From: Halobaculum limi
Lineage (GTDB): Archaea; Halobacteriota; Halobacteria; Halobacteriales; Haloferacaceae
Length of the DNA: 64,000 nt
Direction of reading: 5' to 3'
NCBI RefSeq assembly: GCF_029490015.1
Contig: NZ_CP120468.1
Coordinates: 2,914,001 to 2,978,000 of the forward strand
Shown here one piece after another: positions 42,309 to 50,915 of the stretch. Position 1 is the stretch's first letter. Each line of letters begins with the position of its first letter. The translations under genes were made by a program, and so were the position numbers. The notes beneath the pieces were generated by a model that ran no database searches, was not told the DNA's origin, and saw only the letters and a list, made by a program, of their open reading frames with translations.

Positions 42309-43589
42309 ATGGCGAATCAGGTCGTTACCCGTACCTACACTGCTTCCATTCGGAATCAGCAACAGGTGTTTGACGACCTCAATTCGCTCGGGTTCTCAGC
42401 CTCAAAACTCTGGAACGTCGGACGGTGGGTCTGCGACCGCGTGTGGTCTGAGATAGGCCACATTCCCGGTCACAACGAACTCACCACGTACCTGAAGTCG
42501 CACGAACGCTACGCTGACCTGCACTCACAGTCAAGTCAGCGAGTCCTGCAAGAACTCGCTGAGGCGTTCAACGGCTGGTACGGCAAACGACGCAACGGAG
42601 ATTCACGAGCAAACCCACCGAAGTACCGTAAACACGGCGACGACCACCCACGAAGCACGGTCACGTTCAAGAACAAGGGCTTCAAACTCGACATCAAATA
42701 CAACAGAGTCCGACTCTCGAAAGGCTCGAACCTCAAAGACTACTGGTCGGACTTCATCCTGTGCGAGTACCAGACCCGTCCCGATGTTGACCTCTCCACC
42801 GTGGAGAGCATCCAACAAGTCAGAGCTGTCTGGACGGGTGACCAGTGGGAACTACACTTCGTGTGCAACGTTGAAATCGAGGTTGCTGAATCACCCGGTG
42901 AGAAGACAGTGGGAGTTGACCTCGGTATCAACAACTTCGCCGCACTCGCCTACGAAGACGGCCACAGCGAGCTGTATCCGCTCAACTGCTTGAAGCAGGA
43001 TGACTACTACTTCAGCAAGCGGATTGCTCATTGTGACGACACAGACTCCGACCAAGCGACACGGTTGAACCAGAAGAAGTCGGCGCGTCGCACCCACTAC
43101 TTCCACACGCTCTCGAAGCACATCGTCCAGCGATGTGTTGACGGGGGTGTTGGAACGATTGTGATTGGCGACCTCTCCGGTATCCGTGATGATGAGGAGG
43201 ACGGCGAGTCGAAGAACTGGGGCAAGCACGGGAATCTTGACCTGCATTCGTGGGCGTTCGACCGCTTCACCGACCTCCTCGAATACAAGGCCGAAATGGA
43301 AGGCATCACGGTCGAACAAGTATCCGAACGCGATACATCGAAGTCGTGTTCGTGCTGTGGTCGCAAGCGTAAAGCGAACCGTGTTGAACGTGGGCTGTAC
43401 GTCTGCGATAAGTGTGAGACGGTGGCGAACGCGGACGTGAACGGTGCTGAGAACATTCGACAAAAAGTATCTCCGAGTCTCGCCTGTGATGGGGGATATA
43501 GGAGTAACGGCTGGTTGGCACAGCCATCGACGTACTTGTTCGATTCAGAGAGCGGCTGCTTCGCACCGCGAGAACAGGCTACGTCGTAA
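42309..43589 (+). CDS. tnpB: TnpB, IS1341-type RNA-guided nuclease homologue
   Basis: A 426-residue OrfB/TnpB protein. The N-terminal part is the helix-turn-helix/OrfB domain; RuvC-I is VGVDLGINNF with Asp204, the zinc finger is Cys347/350 and Cys366/369, and RuvC-III is NADVNGAENI with Asp376. The RuvC-II glutamate expected in an EDL-like motif is replaced: the sequence reads VIGDLSGIRDD (Gly287-Asp288). Related TnpBs are RNA-guided nucleases that help retain their element. No tnpA is present, so mobility depends on another copy. Codon use is less GC-rich than in the neighbours, a sign of transfer. Confidence 0.92.
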   Translation: MANQVVTRTYTASIRNQQQVFDDLNSLGFSASKLWNVGRWVCDRVWSEIGHIPGHNELTTYLKSHERYADLHSQSSQRVLQELAEAFNGWYGKRRNGDSRANPPKYRKHGDDHPRSTVTFKNKGFKLDIKYNRVRLSKGSNLKDYWSDFILCEYQTRPDVDLSTVESIQQVRAVWTGDQWELHFVCNVEIEVAESPGEKTVGVDLGINNFAALAYEDGHSELYPLNCLKQDDYYFSKRIAHCDDTDSDQATRLNQKKSARRTHYFHTLSKHIVQRCVDGGVGTIVIGDLSGIRDDEEDGESKNWGKHGNLDLHSWAFDRFTDLLEYKAEMEGITVEQVSERDTSKSCSCCGRKRKANRVERGLYVCDKCETVANADVNGAENIRQKVSPSLACDGGYRSNGWLAQPSTYLFDSESGCFAPREQATS

Positions 43590-43646
43590 ACCACAATCTC
43601 CCAAACGCGGTCGGAACCCTCGCCCTTCAGGGCGGGGAGGATGTCA
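43470..43646 (+). ncRNA. candidate omega (reRNA) guide RNA scaffold
   Basis: In characterised TnpB systems a guide RNA is made from the 3' end of tnpB through the right end, with the guide copied from the flanking DNA. By position, the scaffold would end at the right-end hairpin and GGATGTCA, and the guide would begin AGCCTGGACGACGG, the 3' end of the PIN-ATPase gene. Boundaries are approximate and inferred only from family behaviour. Confidence 0.35.
43618..43637. repeat. right-end hairpin of the tnpB element
   Basis: CCTCGCCC-TTCA-GGGCGGGG folds as an 8-bp stem with one G-T pair. It repeats the sequence of the left-end hairpin and is followed by AGGATGTCA at the presumed end of the element. 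Confidence 0.75.
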
Positions 43647-45527
43647 AGCCTGGACGACGGTGATGGTCTGCTTCCGGTCGATCGCGTCTTCGAGTTCCTC
43701 AGCGATGGCGCTCCCGCGTGAGACTTGAATGTCGCCGCCGCGACCGACTGTCGCGGTGAACAGGTACTCGTCGTCCGCGCGGACCTCGACTGTCTCACCG
43801 ACGTGTTCGTCCATCCGGATGACGACGTGTCGACTGGTGATCTCCGGTTGGACGACCGTTCCCTGCGGCTTCGGCGACCCTGCGTTCGCGTCGCCAGCGG
43901 GCGCACCGGCACCGCCGCGACCGCCGGGGCGGTCGGCGTGGGTGCGCACGTCGATGTCGATTCCGAGGCGGTTCTCGATGTCGGTGATCCGGCCCCCACC
44001 TTTCCCGATGACGTAGCTGATGTCGTCTTCCTCGACGTAGACGACGGCGTCGTTTTGCCCCTGCAGTTCCACGTCGACGTGGCCGCGGGCGACAGATCGG
44101 ATCTCGCGTTCTATCTCCTGTTTGGCGATGCGCCCGACGCCCGTCTCGCTGTGGCCGCCGTCGGCCCCGTCGAGGGGAACCGTGACGACCTGGTTGTTGA
44201 ACGTGTAGATCTCGTACTCGGGCGTTCCGGTCTCGAAGTCGACGACCTGGATGACGGGTCGCGAGAGGTCCTCGGCGGTGAGGCCCTCGGGCACCTTCAC
44301 CTGCGTCGTCACGTCGTAGACGGTGTCGACCGCGCCGGCCTCGATGAACACGACCGTGTCGACGACTTGCGGGATCATCCCGAGTTCGACCCGGCCGACA
44401 AGTCGCTGGAGGGCGTCGATGGCCCGCGTCGCGTGCGTGACGCCGACCATCCCGACGCCCGCGAGACGCATGTCCGCGAACACCTCGAAGTCGTGGGTCT
44501 TGCGCACCTCGTCGTAGATGGTGTAGTCCGGCCGGACGAGCAGCAGCGAGTCGGCCGTGTTCGCCATATCACCGCCCAGAGCGGTGTACTGCGTGATCTC
44601 GTCGGACACCTGCAGGTCGCGCGGCTTCTCCATCGTCTTCACCGCGTAGTCGTTGTCGTTGAGGAACTCTGCGACCGCCTGTGCGAACGTCGACTTCCCG
44701 GCGCCGGGCGCGCCAGCGATGAGGACGCCCCGCTGGCGTTCGGTGAAGCGGTCGCGCAGTTCGTCGGCGAACTCGTAGTCGTCGAGCGTCGTCTTCGCGA
44801 CCGGGCGGACCGCCGTAATCTCGATGGCGTCCGAGAACGGCGGGCGAGCCACCGCGATCCGGTAGTTACGGTACTGGACGATGGTCATCCCTGGCTCCGA
44901 CAGTTCGATGAATCCCTGATTCGACGCACGAGCGGTCGCTTCGATTTCATCGGCCCACTCGCGCATCTGCGTGTCGTCGGTCGGCCCGTCGACCTCGTCG
45001 ATGCGGACGTAGCGGAGGTCGGTGATGTCCCCGCGTTTCGCCTTCGGATGCGTGCCCGTCTTGAGGTGGACGGACATCGTGTCGTCGGTGAAGAACCGCT
45101 CGATGTCGAGGCCGTCGTCGTCGGTGACGCCGCGCGGGACTGCCTCGACGTACGCGACGTCCAGTCCGGTCGCCTTCCCGGCTTCAGCCTGCACGAAGTC
45201 GGACGTGAGGAGGACGGCATCGTGTTCGACCGCGAGGTCACGGATCAGCGCGTCGATGTCACCCTCGCCAGCCCCCTCCTGTTCGGCGACGGTCGGACGA
45301 CGGCCGACGAACTCCGCCGTGATCGCGCCCTCGTCGGCGAGTTCGGCGATCCGTTGGAGTTCGGCGATGCCGTCCCACCCGGTGTCGCGACCGGCGTTCG
45401 CTTGCGCCTCCAGTTCGCCGACGACCGCCTCGGGGACGTAGATAGTCGCCCCCTGGTAGTCGCCGTCTGCGATCCGCTCCGACACGCGGCCGTCGATGAC
45501 CGCGCTCGTATCCGGCACGACGTTCAT
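43644..45527 (-). CDS. PIN domain-ATPase-KH protein (PINA-like)
   Basis: A 627-residue archaeal protein. Residues 1-140 form a PIN nuclease domain with acidic residues Asp6, Glu39, Asp90 and Asp110; residues 200-460 are a secretion-type ATPase with Walker A GAPGAGKST (272-280); a KH-like RNA/DNA-binding domain with SYVIGKGGGRITDIE follows near residue 505. The Sulfolobus homologue PINA has been reported as a hexameric Holliday-junction migrating ATPase. Its stop codon TGA lies at the right edge of the tnpB element, so the last codons may have been changed by the insertion. Confidence 0.9.
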   Translation of the reverse strand: MNVVPDTSAVIDGRVSERIADGDYQGATIYVPEAVVGELEAQANAGRDTGWDGIAELQRIAELADEGAITAEFVGRRPTVAEQEGAGEGDIDALIRDLAVEHDAVLLTSDFVQAEAGKATGLDVAYVEAVPRGVTDDDGLDIERFFTDDTMSVHLKTGTHPKAKRGDITDLRYVRIDEVDGPTDDTQMREWADEIEATARASNQGFIELSEPGMTIVQYRNYRIAVARPPFSDAIEITAVRPVAKTTLDDYEFADELRDRFTERQRGVLIAGAPGAGKSTFAQAVAEFLNDNDYAVKTMEKPRDLQVSDEITQYTALGGDMANTADSLLLVRPDYTIYDEVRKTHDFEVFADMRLAGVGMVGVTHATRAIDALQRLVGRVELGMIPQVVDTVVFIEAGAVDTVYDVTTQVKVPEGLTAEDLSRPVIQVVDFETGTPEYEIYTFNNQVVTVPLDGADGGHSETGVGRIAKQEIEREIRSVARGHVDVELQGQNDAVVYVEEDDISYVIGKGGGRITDIENRLGIDIDVRTHADRPGGRGGAGAPAGDANAGSPKPQGTVVQPEITSRHVVIRMDEHVGETVEVRADDEYLFTATVGRGGDIQVSRGSAIAEELEDAIDRKQTITVVQA

Positions 45528-45617
45528 ATCGGCCGTGGGGTCGGGAGCCGTTTAAGGCTGCTTGCATCCACCCGCCGCACGGTTATCTCTGCGTGCGCTC
45601 GTCTGAAAATCCGGGAG

Positions 45618-47222
45618 TCACTCGCTGTCTGCGTTGTCGACCTCGACGACGAACCGTGCCCCCCCATCGGGTCCGTCCTCGACGTGGACGCGCCAGTCGT
45701 GTGCCTCCGCGATCGATCGTACCAGCGCGAGGCCGAGGCCGAGACCGTCGCCGCCCGACTGGACCCCCGGATCGAAGATGCGGTCTCGCTCCGCCGGATC
45801 GATCCCCGGTCCGTCGTCGCCGACGGCGAACCCACTACCGTCGGCGAGTGATTCGATAGAGACTGTCACGTCCTCGCCTGCGTGCGTGAGCGCGTTTGTG
45901 AGGAGGTTCTCCAAGAGTTGGCCGAGACGAACCGGGTCGGCCTCGACGACCGGGAGGTCTTCGTCGACTACGAGCGTCGCGTCCTCGCCGCCGACGCTCT
46001 GCCAAGCGTCGCTGACCGCCTCGTCCACGGGCACCGCCTCGAGGTCACCGACCGTCTGACCGTGTCGCGCGAGGACGAGCAACGAGTCCACTAACCCGTT
46101 CACGCGGTCGACCGCGTTCTTGACGCGGTCTAAATGAGTGGTATCTCCCGTCTCTATCGCTAGGTCGACGTACCCCTCGATCACCGCCAGCGGATTGCGC
46201 AGGTCGTGGCTGATGACGGACGCGAAGCGGTCGAGTTCGGCGTTTCGCGCCTCCAGTTCTGTCTGGTACGCCAGTCGGTCAGTCACGTCGTCGAACGCGG
46301 CGACGACGCGCGTCACGTCGCCGTCGTCGGTCAGGACCGGTGACGCCCGGAGGTCGAGCGTGCGTCTGTCGCCCGACGGGAGCGTGAGCGCAAGCCGACG
46401 GTCGGCGGTTTCACCCGTGCGTAACGCGAGCGAGACGGGTCGCTCTCGTTTGGGGATCGGGTTCCCGTCGGGGGTGGTGATGTCCCACCACTCGTCGAGG
46501 CGACCACGCTCTCGTGCCGTCGCCGCGTCGATGCCGACCGCCGTCTCCGCGGCGGCGTTGAACCGTTGGATCTCACCGTCGTCGTCGAAGAGCACGATCG
46601 GATGTGGCGTCACGTCGAGGACGGTATCGAGTAGCCGACGGTCGTCGCTGATCGCGTCGTCACGTCGACGGCGACTGAACAGTCGGCCCGTCCCGGCGAC
46701 GATGTCCGCGGCCGCACGGGCGAACGCGAAGTCCTCCTCGCGCGGCGTCGCCGTGAGGAACGCCAGCACCGCAATCGGTTCGACCGCCGGGTCGTCCGGC
46801 GCGCCCTCGGGGAGTCGGATGGCGACACCCGACACGAGGTCGCTTTCTGCGGCCGCCCGGGCACGTGTGAATCCAGCGTCGTCGGCGCTCAGGTCGGCGA
46901 TCCACTCGGTGCCACCGCCCGACCACACCCGCCCGATCAGTCCCTCGCCCGGCCCGAACGTCTGCGACGCCGTGGTCTCGGCGAACGCCTCGTAGCCGGG
47001 GGCCGCCCACGTGTGTCCGAGAACGAGGTGGTCAGCGGGGTCGTCGTCGCCGTCGCTCACCGCCGGGAGCCACGATTCCCCGTACTCCCACTCGCCGGCG
47101 CGACAGACGGCTGCGAGCGTTCGTTCGACCGCGGCGTCGAACGTCTCGGCGTCCGCGAGGACGTACAGCAGCGACTCCCGGAGGTCTGTGATGCTACTCG
47201 GAGAGACCGTCCGGTCACTCAT
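45618..47222 (-). CDS. GAF/PAS sensor histidine kinase
   Basis: A 534-residue soluble kinase: a GAF domain (about 20-185) with FGPGEGLIGRVWSGG, a PAS domain (about 195-315) with ITTPDGNPIPKRERPVS, a phosphoacceptor helix with His339 in SVISHDLRNPLAVIEGY, and an ATPase domain with NLLTNALTHAG, DDGPGID and GLGLGLALV. No adjacent response regulator. An extra upstream codon (start 47225) is possible. It is divergent from the M20 peptidase. Confidence 0.9.
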   Translation of the reverse strand: MSDRTVSPSSITDLRESLLYVLADAETFDAAVERTLAAVCRAGEWEYGESWLPAVSDGDDDPADHLVLGHTWAAPGYEAFAETTASQTFGPGEGLIGRVWSGGGTEWIADLSADDAGFTRARAAAESDLVSGVAIRLPEGAPDDPAVEPIAVLAFLTATPREEDFAFARAAADIVAGTGRLFSRRRRDDAISDDRRLLDTVLDVTPHPIVLFDDDGEIQRFNAAAETAVGIDAATARERGRLDEWWDITTPDGNPIPKRERPVSLALRTGETADRRLALTLPSGDRRTLDLRASPVLTDDGDVTRVVAAFDDVTDRLAYQTELEARNAELDRFASVISHDLRNPLAVIEGYVDLAIETGDTTHLDRVKNAVDRVNGLVDSLLVLARHGQTVGDLEAVPVDEAVSDAWQSVGGEDATLVVDEDLPVVEADPVRLGQLLENLLTNALTHAGEDVTVSIESLADGSGFAVGDDGPGIDPAERDRIFDPGVQSGGDGLGLGLALVRSIAEAHDWRVHVEDGPDGGARFVVEVDNADSE

Positions 47223-47314
47223 CACAGAACGTACGCGCCGGTTGAGATAAACCGATATGTACGCCCGCCCGTCACGACGCTGGAATTATCTCCGTCGGCG
47301 TCTGCACGGACCGT

Positions 47315-48439
47315 ATGACAACCACGGCGGATCAGACACCGGGCCTGCGGGAACTGACGCGTGACCTCGTCGCCATCCCGAGCCACGAGGACGAGACGGC
47401 CGCCGGCGACGCCATCGAGGCGTGGCTTCGCGCGGAGACGGACGGTCGCGTCGAGCGTGACGACCACGGCAACGTGTTCGCCCGGAAAGGCGACGCCGAC
47501 GCGCCGACGCTGGCACTCGTCGGCCACCACGACGTCGTCCCGCCGGGCGACCCGCAGATAGCGACCGGCGACGACGGCGAGGTGTCGTACGTCCTCGAAG
47601 AGCGCGACGGTCGGCTGTACGGCCGCGGGAGCGCGGACATGAAAGGCGCCGTCGCCGCCGCGATGTGTGCGTTCCGCGACGCCGACCCGGACGGCTGTGA
47701 ACTGTGCTTCGTCTCGTTCGTCGGGGAGGAGGAGGGCGGAACCGGTGCGCGAGCGGCCATCGCCGACGGCTTCGCCCCGGAGTTCGCCGTCGTCGGTGAG
47801 GGGTCGACGAACTACTCCGGCGAGGGCGTCACCGACGTCGTCGTCGCACACAAGGGTCGTCGCGCGAGCACGCTCCTCGCGACTGGACAGAGCACGCACG
47901 CGAGCATCCCCGAGGAAGGTGTCAACGCGGTGTACCGCGCCTGCGACGCCGTCGACGTCGTCCGCGAGATGGCGTTCCCCGAGACGACAGTGATGGGCGA
48001 GTCTGTCCGTGGGAGCGTCGCCGTCACCGGCATCGAGGGCGGCACCGCGTGGAACGTCGTCCCCGACGGCTGTGAAGTGACTATCGACGAGCGGACCGTG
48101 CCCGGCGAGCGTGCGCCGTTGGAGCGTGTCGAGGACGTCGAGGGCGTGGAGTGGCGCGTCGACCAGGACCTCCCACCGATGGCGTGTTCCGACGACGACT
48201 TCGCCGACGTGGTGTTGGCGGCCGCCCGCGACACTCAGTCTGGGACGCCCGAACACGTCGTGAAGCCGCACGCGACGGACGCGGGGTGGCTGGCGGACGC
48301 GGGGACGGCCTGCGTCATCTGCGGCGCCGCCGAGTCGGGCGAGGCCCACACCGACACCGAGAGCGTCTCCTACGAGGTGCTCGACCGCTGTTACCGCGTC
48401 TACCGTGAAGTGGCAGCGCGGGCGAGTACGTTCGCGTAA
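47315..48439 (+). CDS. M20 family metallopeptidase (DapE/ArgE-like)
   Basis: A 374-residue di-zinc amidohydrolase. The metal ligands and catalytic residues appear in VGHHDVVPPGD, GRGSADMKGAV, VGEEEGGTGA and GEAHTDTESV. Substrate could be an N-acyl amino acid or N-succinyl-diaminopimelate; haloarchaea use LysW-independent and varied routes, so a specific name is not justified. The lid domain lies at about residues 175-285. Confidence 0.87.
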   Translation: MTTTADQTPGLRELTRDLVAIPSHEDETAAGDAIEAWLRAETDGRVERDDHGNVFARKGDADAPTLALVGHHDVVPPGDPQIATGDDGEVSYVLEERDGRLYGRGSADMKGAVAAAMCAFRDADPDGCELCFVSFVGEEEGGTGARAAIADGFAPEFAVVGEGSTNYSGEGVTDVVVAHKGRRASTLLATGQSTHASIPEEGVNAVYRACDAVDVVREMAFPETTVMGESVRGSVAVTGIEGGTAWNVVPDGCEVTIDERTVPGERAPLERVEDVEGVEWRVDQDLPPMACSDDDFADVVLAAARDTQSGTPEHVVKPHATDAGWLADAGTACVICGAAESGEAHTDTESVSYEVLDRCYRVYREVAARASTFA

Positions 48440-48522
48440 CCGCTCGCTCCCGGTCGGTACCCGTCGCGAGCGAGAGGGACGCGTGTGGAGCAAGCGCGAG
48501 CGACCGCACTACCCTCCAGAGT

Positions 48523-49182
48523 TCACTTCGAGGTACGGACCCGGGACTGACTGGCCTCCCCTTCGAGGTTCTCGACCAGTCGAGACTGCAACACGGCGTT
48601 GATCGGAACCAAGAGGAGCCACGTCAGAATCCCCAACCCAGGGTCGAACGCTGCGACGAGTATCGAGAGGACGAACACGGCTGGAGACGCGAGGAACCGT
48701 GCCGCTTGGATCTCCACGACCCGAGAGGAGAGTCCTTCCTCGACGAGTTCACGCCGCGACGCGTACGACCAGAGGAGCGCGAGCGTGAATCCCGTGAGCG
48801 CGAGCGTCCCGGACAAGAACATAATGCCGAACTGGTCTGGATACGTTGCGAAGACGCTGGACGCGAACGGGATGAACGCCACCATCAACAGGAACAGGAG
48901 GTTGAGCCACAGGATCCCCCTGTCGTGTCGCTCGATGTGAACGAAGATACGTCGGTGATTCACCCAGTACGACCCGATGACGAGGAAACTCAGCACGAAG
49001 CCGAAGAACTCGTGCCACTGTTCGAAGATGAGACTGGGAAGTACCGAGAGCGGGCTTCCCGCTGGAATCTCCGGCACGGTTATCTCGAGCACCAGCAACG
49101 TGATCGCGATCGCGATGACGCCGTCACTCAACGCGAGCATCCGGTCCGTTTCCTCCGACTCTCGAGTACCCCGGTAGACCAT
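48523..49182 (-). CDS. TMEM175-like (DUF1211) membrane channel protein
   Basis: A 219-residue protein with six membrane segments. DRMLALSDGVIAIAITLLVLEI is the signature of the TMEM175 potassium channel family (RxxxFSDGVxAI), with Leu in place of Phe, and the later SYWVNHRRIFVHIER region is also conserved. Prokaryotic members form tetrameric K+ leak channels, which would matter to a halophile that keeps high internal potassium. The open frame upstream is rejected in favour of MVYRGTRESEE. Confidence 0.85.
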   Translation of the reverse strand: MVYRGTRESEETDRMLALSDGVIAIAITLLVLEITVPEIPAGSPLSVLPSLIFEQWHEFFGFVLSFLVIGSYWVNHRRIFVHIERHDRGILWLNLLFLLMVAFIPFASSVFATYPDQFGIMFLSGTLALTGFTLALLWSYASRRELVEEGLSSRVVEIQAARFLASPAVFVLSILVAAFDPGLGILTWLLLVPINAVLQSRLVENLEGEASQSRVRTSK

Positions 49183-49329
49183 CGGTCGTAAAACGTCACC
49201 GAGCCACAAGATTGTTGATCGCCCAGCTACCACCGTATCGAGACAGCGTACCGATCGGGCGAATGTCGTGTGTTGACACCCGGTTCGCCGAACGCACGTT
49301 TGAAGGACCGTCGGCGGTTCCTCCCGACA

Positions 49330-50859
49330 ATGGCGACTGACGCGAGCGCGGAGGCCAGCGAGACGGCCGACGCCTACGACGACCTCGTCGAGCGGTTCGA
49401 ACGGATCAACGGCGTGCAGGGCGCGGCGGGCGTCCTCGGCTGGGACCAGCAGGTGATGATGCCCGAGGGCGGCACGCCCGCCCGCTCGAAGCAACTATCC
49501 GTCCTCTCGTCTGTGAGCCACGAGATGCTCACCGACGAGGAGACGGCCGACCTCCTCGACGCCTGTGAGGACCTCGACTTGGACGACGAACAGGAGGCAC
49601 TCGTCCGGGAGGCCCGCCGCGAGTACGAGCGTGCCGCGTCGGTGCCGACCGACCTCGTCGAGGAGATTTCCGAGACTTCGACGGAGGCGCTGGGCGCGTG
49701 GGAGCAAGCGAGAGCAGAAGACGACTTCGAGCAGTTCGCGCCGTACCTGGAGAAACTGGTCGACCTGAAGCGGCAGTACGCCGAGCACATCGACCCCGAC
49801 CGCGACGCCTACGAGGTGCTGTTCGAGGACTACGAGCCGTGTCTCCCGCTGGAGCAGGCCGAGGAGATCCTCGAGACGCTGAAGGAGACGCTCGTGCCGA
49901 TGATCGACGAGATTCGCGCGAGCGATGCCGACGTGACGACCGACGCCTTCGACGACGAATTCCCCGAGGAGGAGCAGGAGGACCTCTCGCGTGACGTGCT
50001 CACGACGCTGGGGTACGATTGGGACCGCGGTCGCCTCGACCCCTCGACGCACCCGTTCACCTCCGGCAACGTGTACGACTGCCGCGTCACCACCCGGTAC
50101 GACGAGTCCGACCCACTCGGTGGCCTGATGGCGACCGTCCACGAGTTCGGTCACGCCTTCTACAACCTCGGCCTGCCCGAGGAGCACTTCGGCACGCCGC
50201 TGGGCGAGTCGCGTGACCTGTCGGTCCACGAGAGCCAGTCGCGTCTCTGGGAGAACCACGTCGGCCGATCGCAGGCGTTCTGGGATCTGGTGACGCCGAA
50301 GTTCGTGGAGCGCTTCGACACCGAGGCGAGTGCTCGCGAGGCGTTCGAGTCGGCCAACCAGGTGTACGAGGACAACCTCATCCGCGTCGAGGCGGACGAA
50401 CTCACCTACCACCTCCACATCGTCATCCGCTTCGAGATCGAGAAGGCGCTCATCTCGGGCGACCTCGACGTCGAGGACGTCCCCGAGGTGTGGAACGACA
50501 AGTACGAGGAGTACCTCGGCATCCGCCCCGAGACGGACACGACGGGCTGTCTGCAGGACATCCACTGGAGTCACGGCAACTTCGGCTACTTCCCGACGTA
50601 CTCGCTCGGCTCTGTGATGGCGAGCCAGTTGTTCAACGCCGCCGAAGACGACATCAAGAACATCTACGGGAAGGTCCGCGAGGGCGAGTTCGAGGCGCTC
50701 CAAGCGTGGCTCCGCGAGAACATCCACCAGCACGGAAGCCGCTACGAGACGAACGAGTTGGTCCGCGAGGCGACCGGCGAGGACTTCACCGCCGACTACT
50801 TCGTCAACTACGTGCAGTCGAAGTACGGCGACCTGTACGATCTCGAAGAATCGGTGTAA
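49330..50859 (+). CDS. M32 family metallocarboxypeptidase (copy 2)
   Basis: A 509-residue paralogue of the enzyme at 9603-11132, equal in length and with the same motifs: HEFGHAFYN with the zinc ligands from His271, and VHESQSRLWENHV with the third ligand. The N-terminal GVLGWDQQVMMPEGGTPARS closely matches GVLYWDQQVTMPEGGTPARG in copy 1. Divergence across the rest suggests an old duplication. The start is set by similarity to copy 1; the frame is open 20 codons upstream. Confidence 0.95.
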   Translation: MATDASAEASETADAYDDLVERFERINGVQGAAGVLGWDQQVMMPEGGTPARSKQLSVLSSVSHEMLTDEETADLLDACEDLDLDDEQEALVREARREYERAASVPTDLVEEISETSTEALGAWEQARAEDDFEQFAPYLEKLVDLKRQYAEHIDPDRDAYEVLFEDYEPCLPLEQAEEILETLKETLVPMIDEIRASDADVTTDAFDDEFPEEEQEDLSRDVLTTLGYDWDRGRLDPSTHPFTSGNVYDCRVTTRYDESDPLGGLMATVHEFGHAFYNLGLPEEHFGTPLGESRDLSVHESQSRLWENHVGRSQAFWDLVTPKFVERFDTEASAREAFESANQVYEDNLIRVEADELTYHLHIVIRFEIEKALISGDLDVEDVPEVWNDKYEEYLGIRPETDTTGCLQDIHWSHGNFGYFPTYSLGSVMASQLFNAAEDDIKNIYGKVREGEFEALQAWLRENIHQHGSRYETNELVREATGEDFTADYFVNYVQSKYGDLYDLEESV

Positions 50860-50915
50860 GACGGTCGCGACGACGCCTGACTCGGACTTTGACCGTTCGA
50901 CCGCCTGACTGCCCG

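Larger units (their letters stand above)
42181..43646 (+). mobile_element. IS1341-type (IS200/IS605 superfamily) element with tnpB only
   Basis: The element holds one gene, tnpB, between two GC-rich hairpins of nearly the same sequence (42186-42205 and 43618-43637), as in haloarchaeal IS1341-type insertions that lack tnpA. The base composition of the interior is clearly less GC-rich than the neighbouring genes. Exact ends cannot be fixed from one copy; the right end is placed at GGATGTCA, a typical terminus, which coincides with the stop codon of the next gene. GTCAA occurs just outside or at both edges. Confidence 0.85.

Noticed and set aside
42186-43637. The two GC-rich hairpins as a CRISPR-like pair or attenuator
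   Set aside because: There are only two, they flank tnpB and match IS1341 end hairpins; no array of spacers is present.
42700-43660. TnpB region as part of a defence island
   Set aside because: No defence genes flank it; both neighbours are housekeeping-type genes.
50850-50863. GTAAGAC at the end of the second M32 gene as a CdrS/CdrL site
   Set aside because: It is an isolated heptamer spanning a stop codon; a single match is expected by chance in 64 kb.
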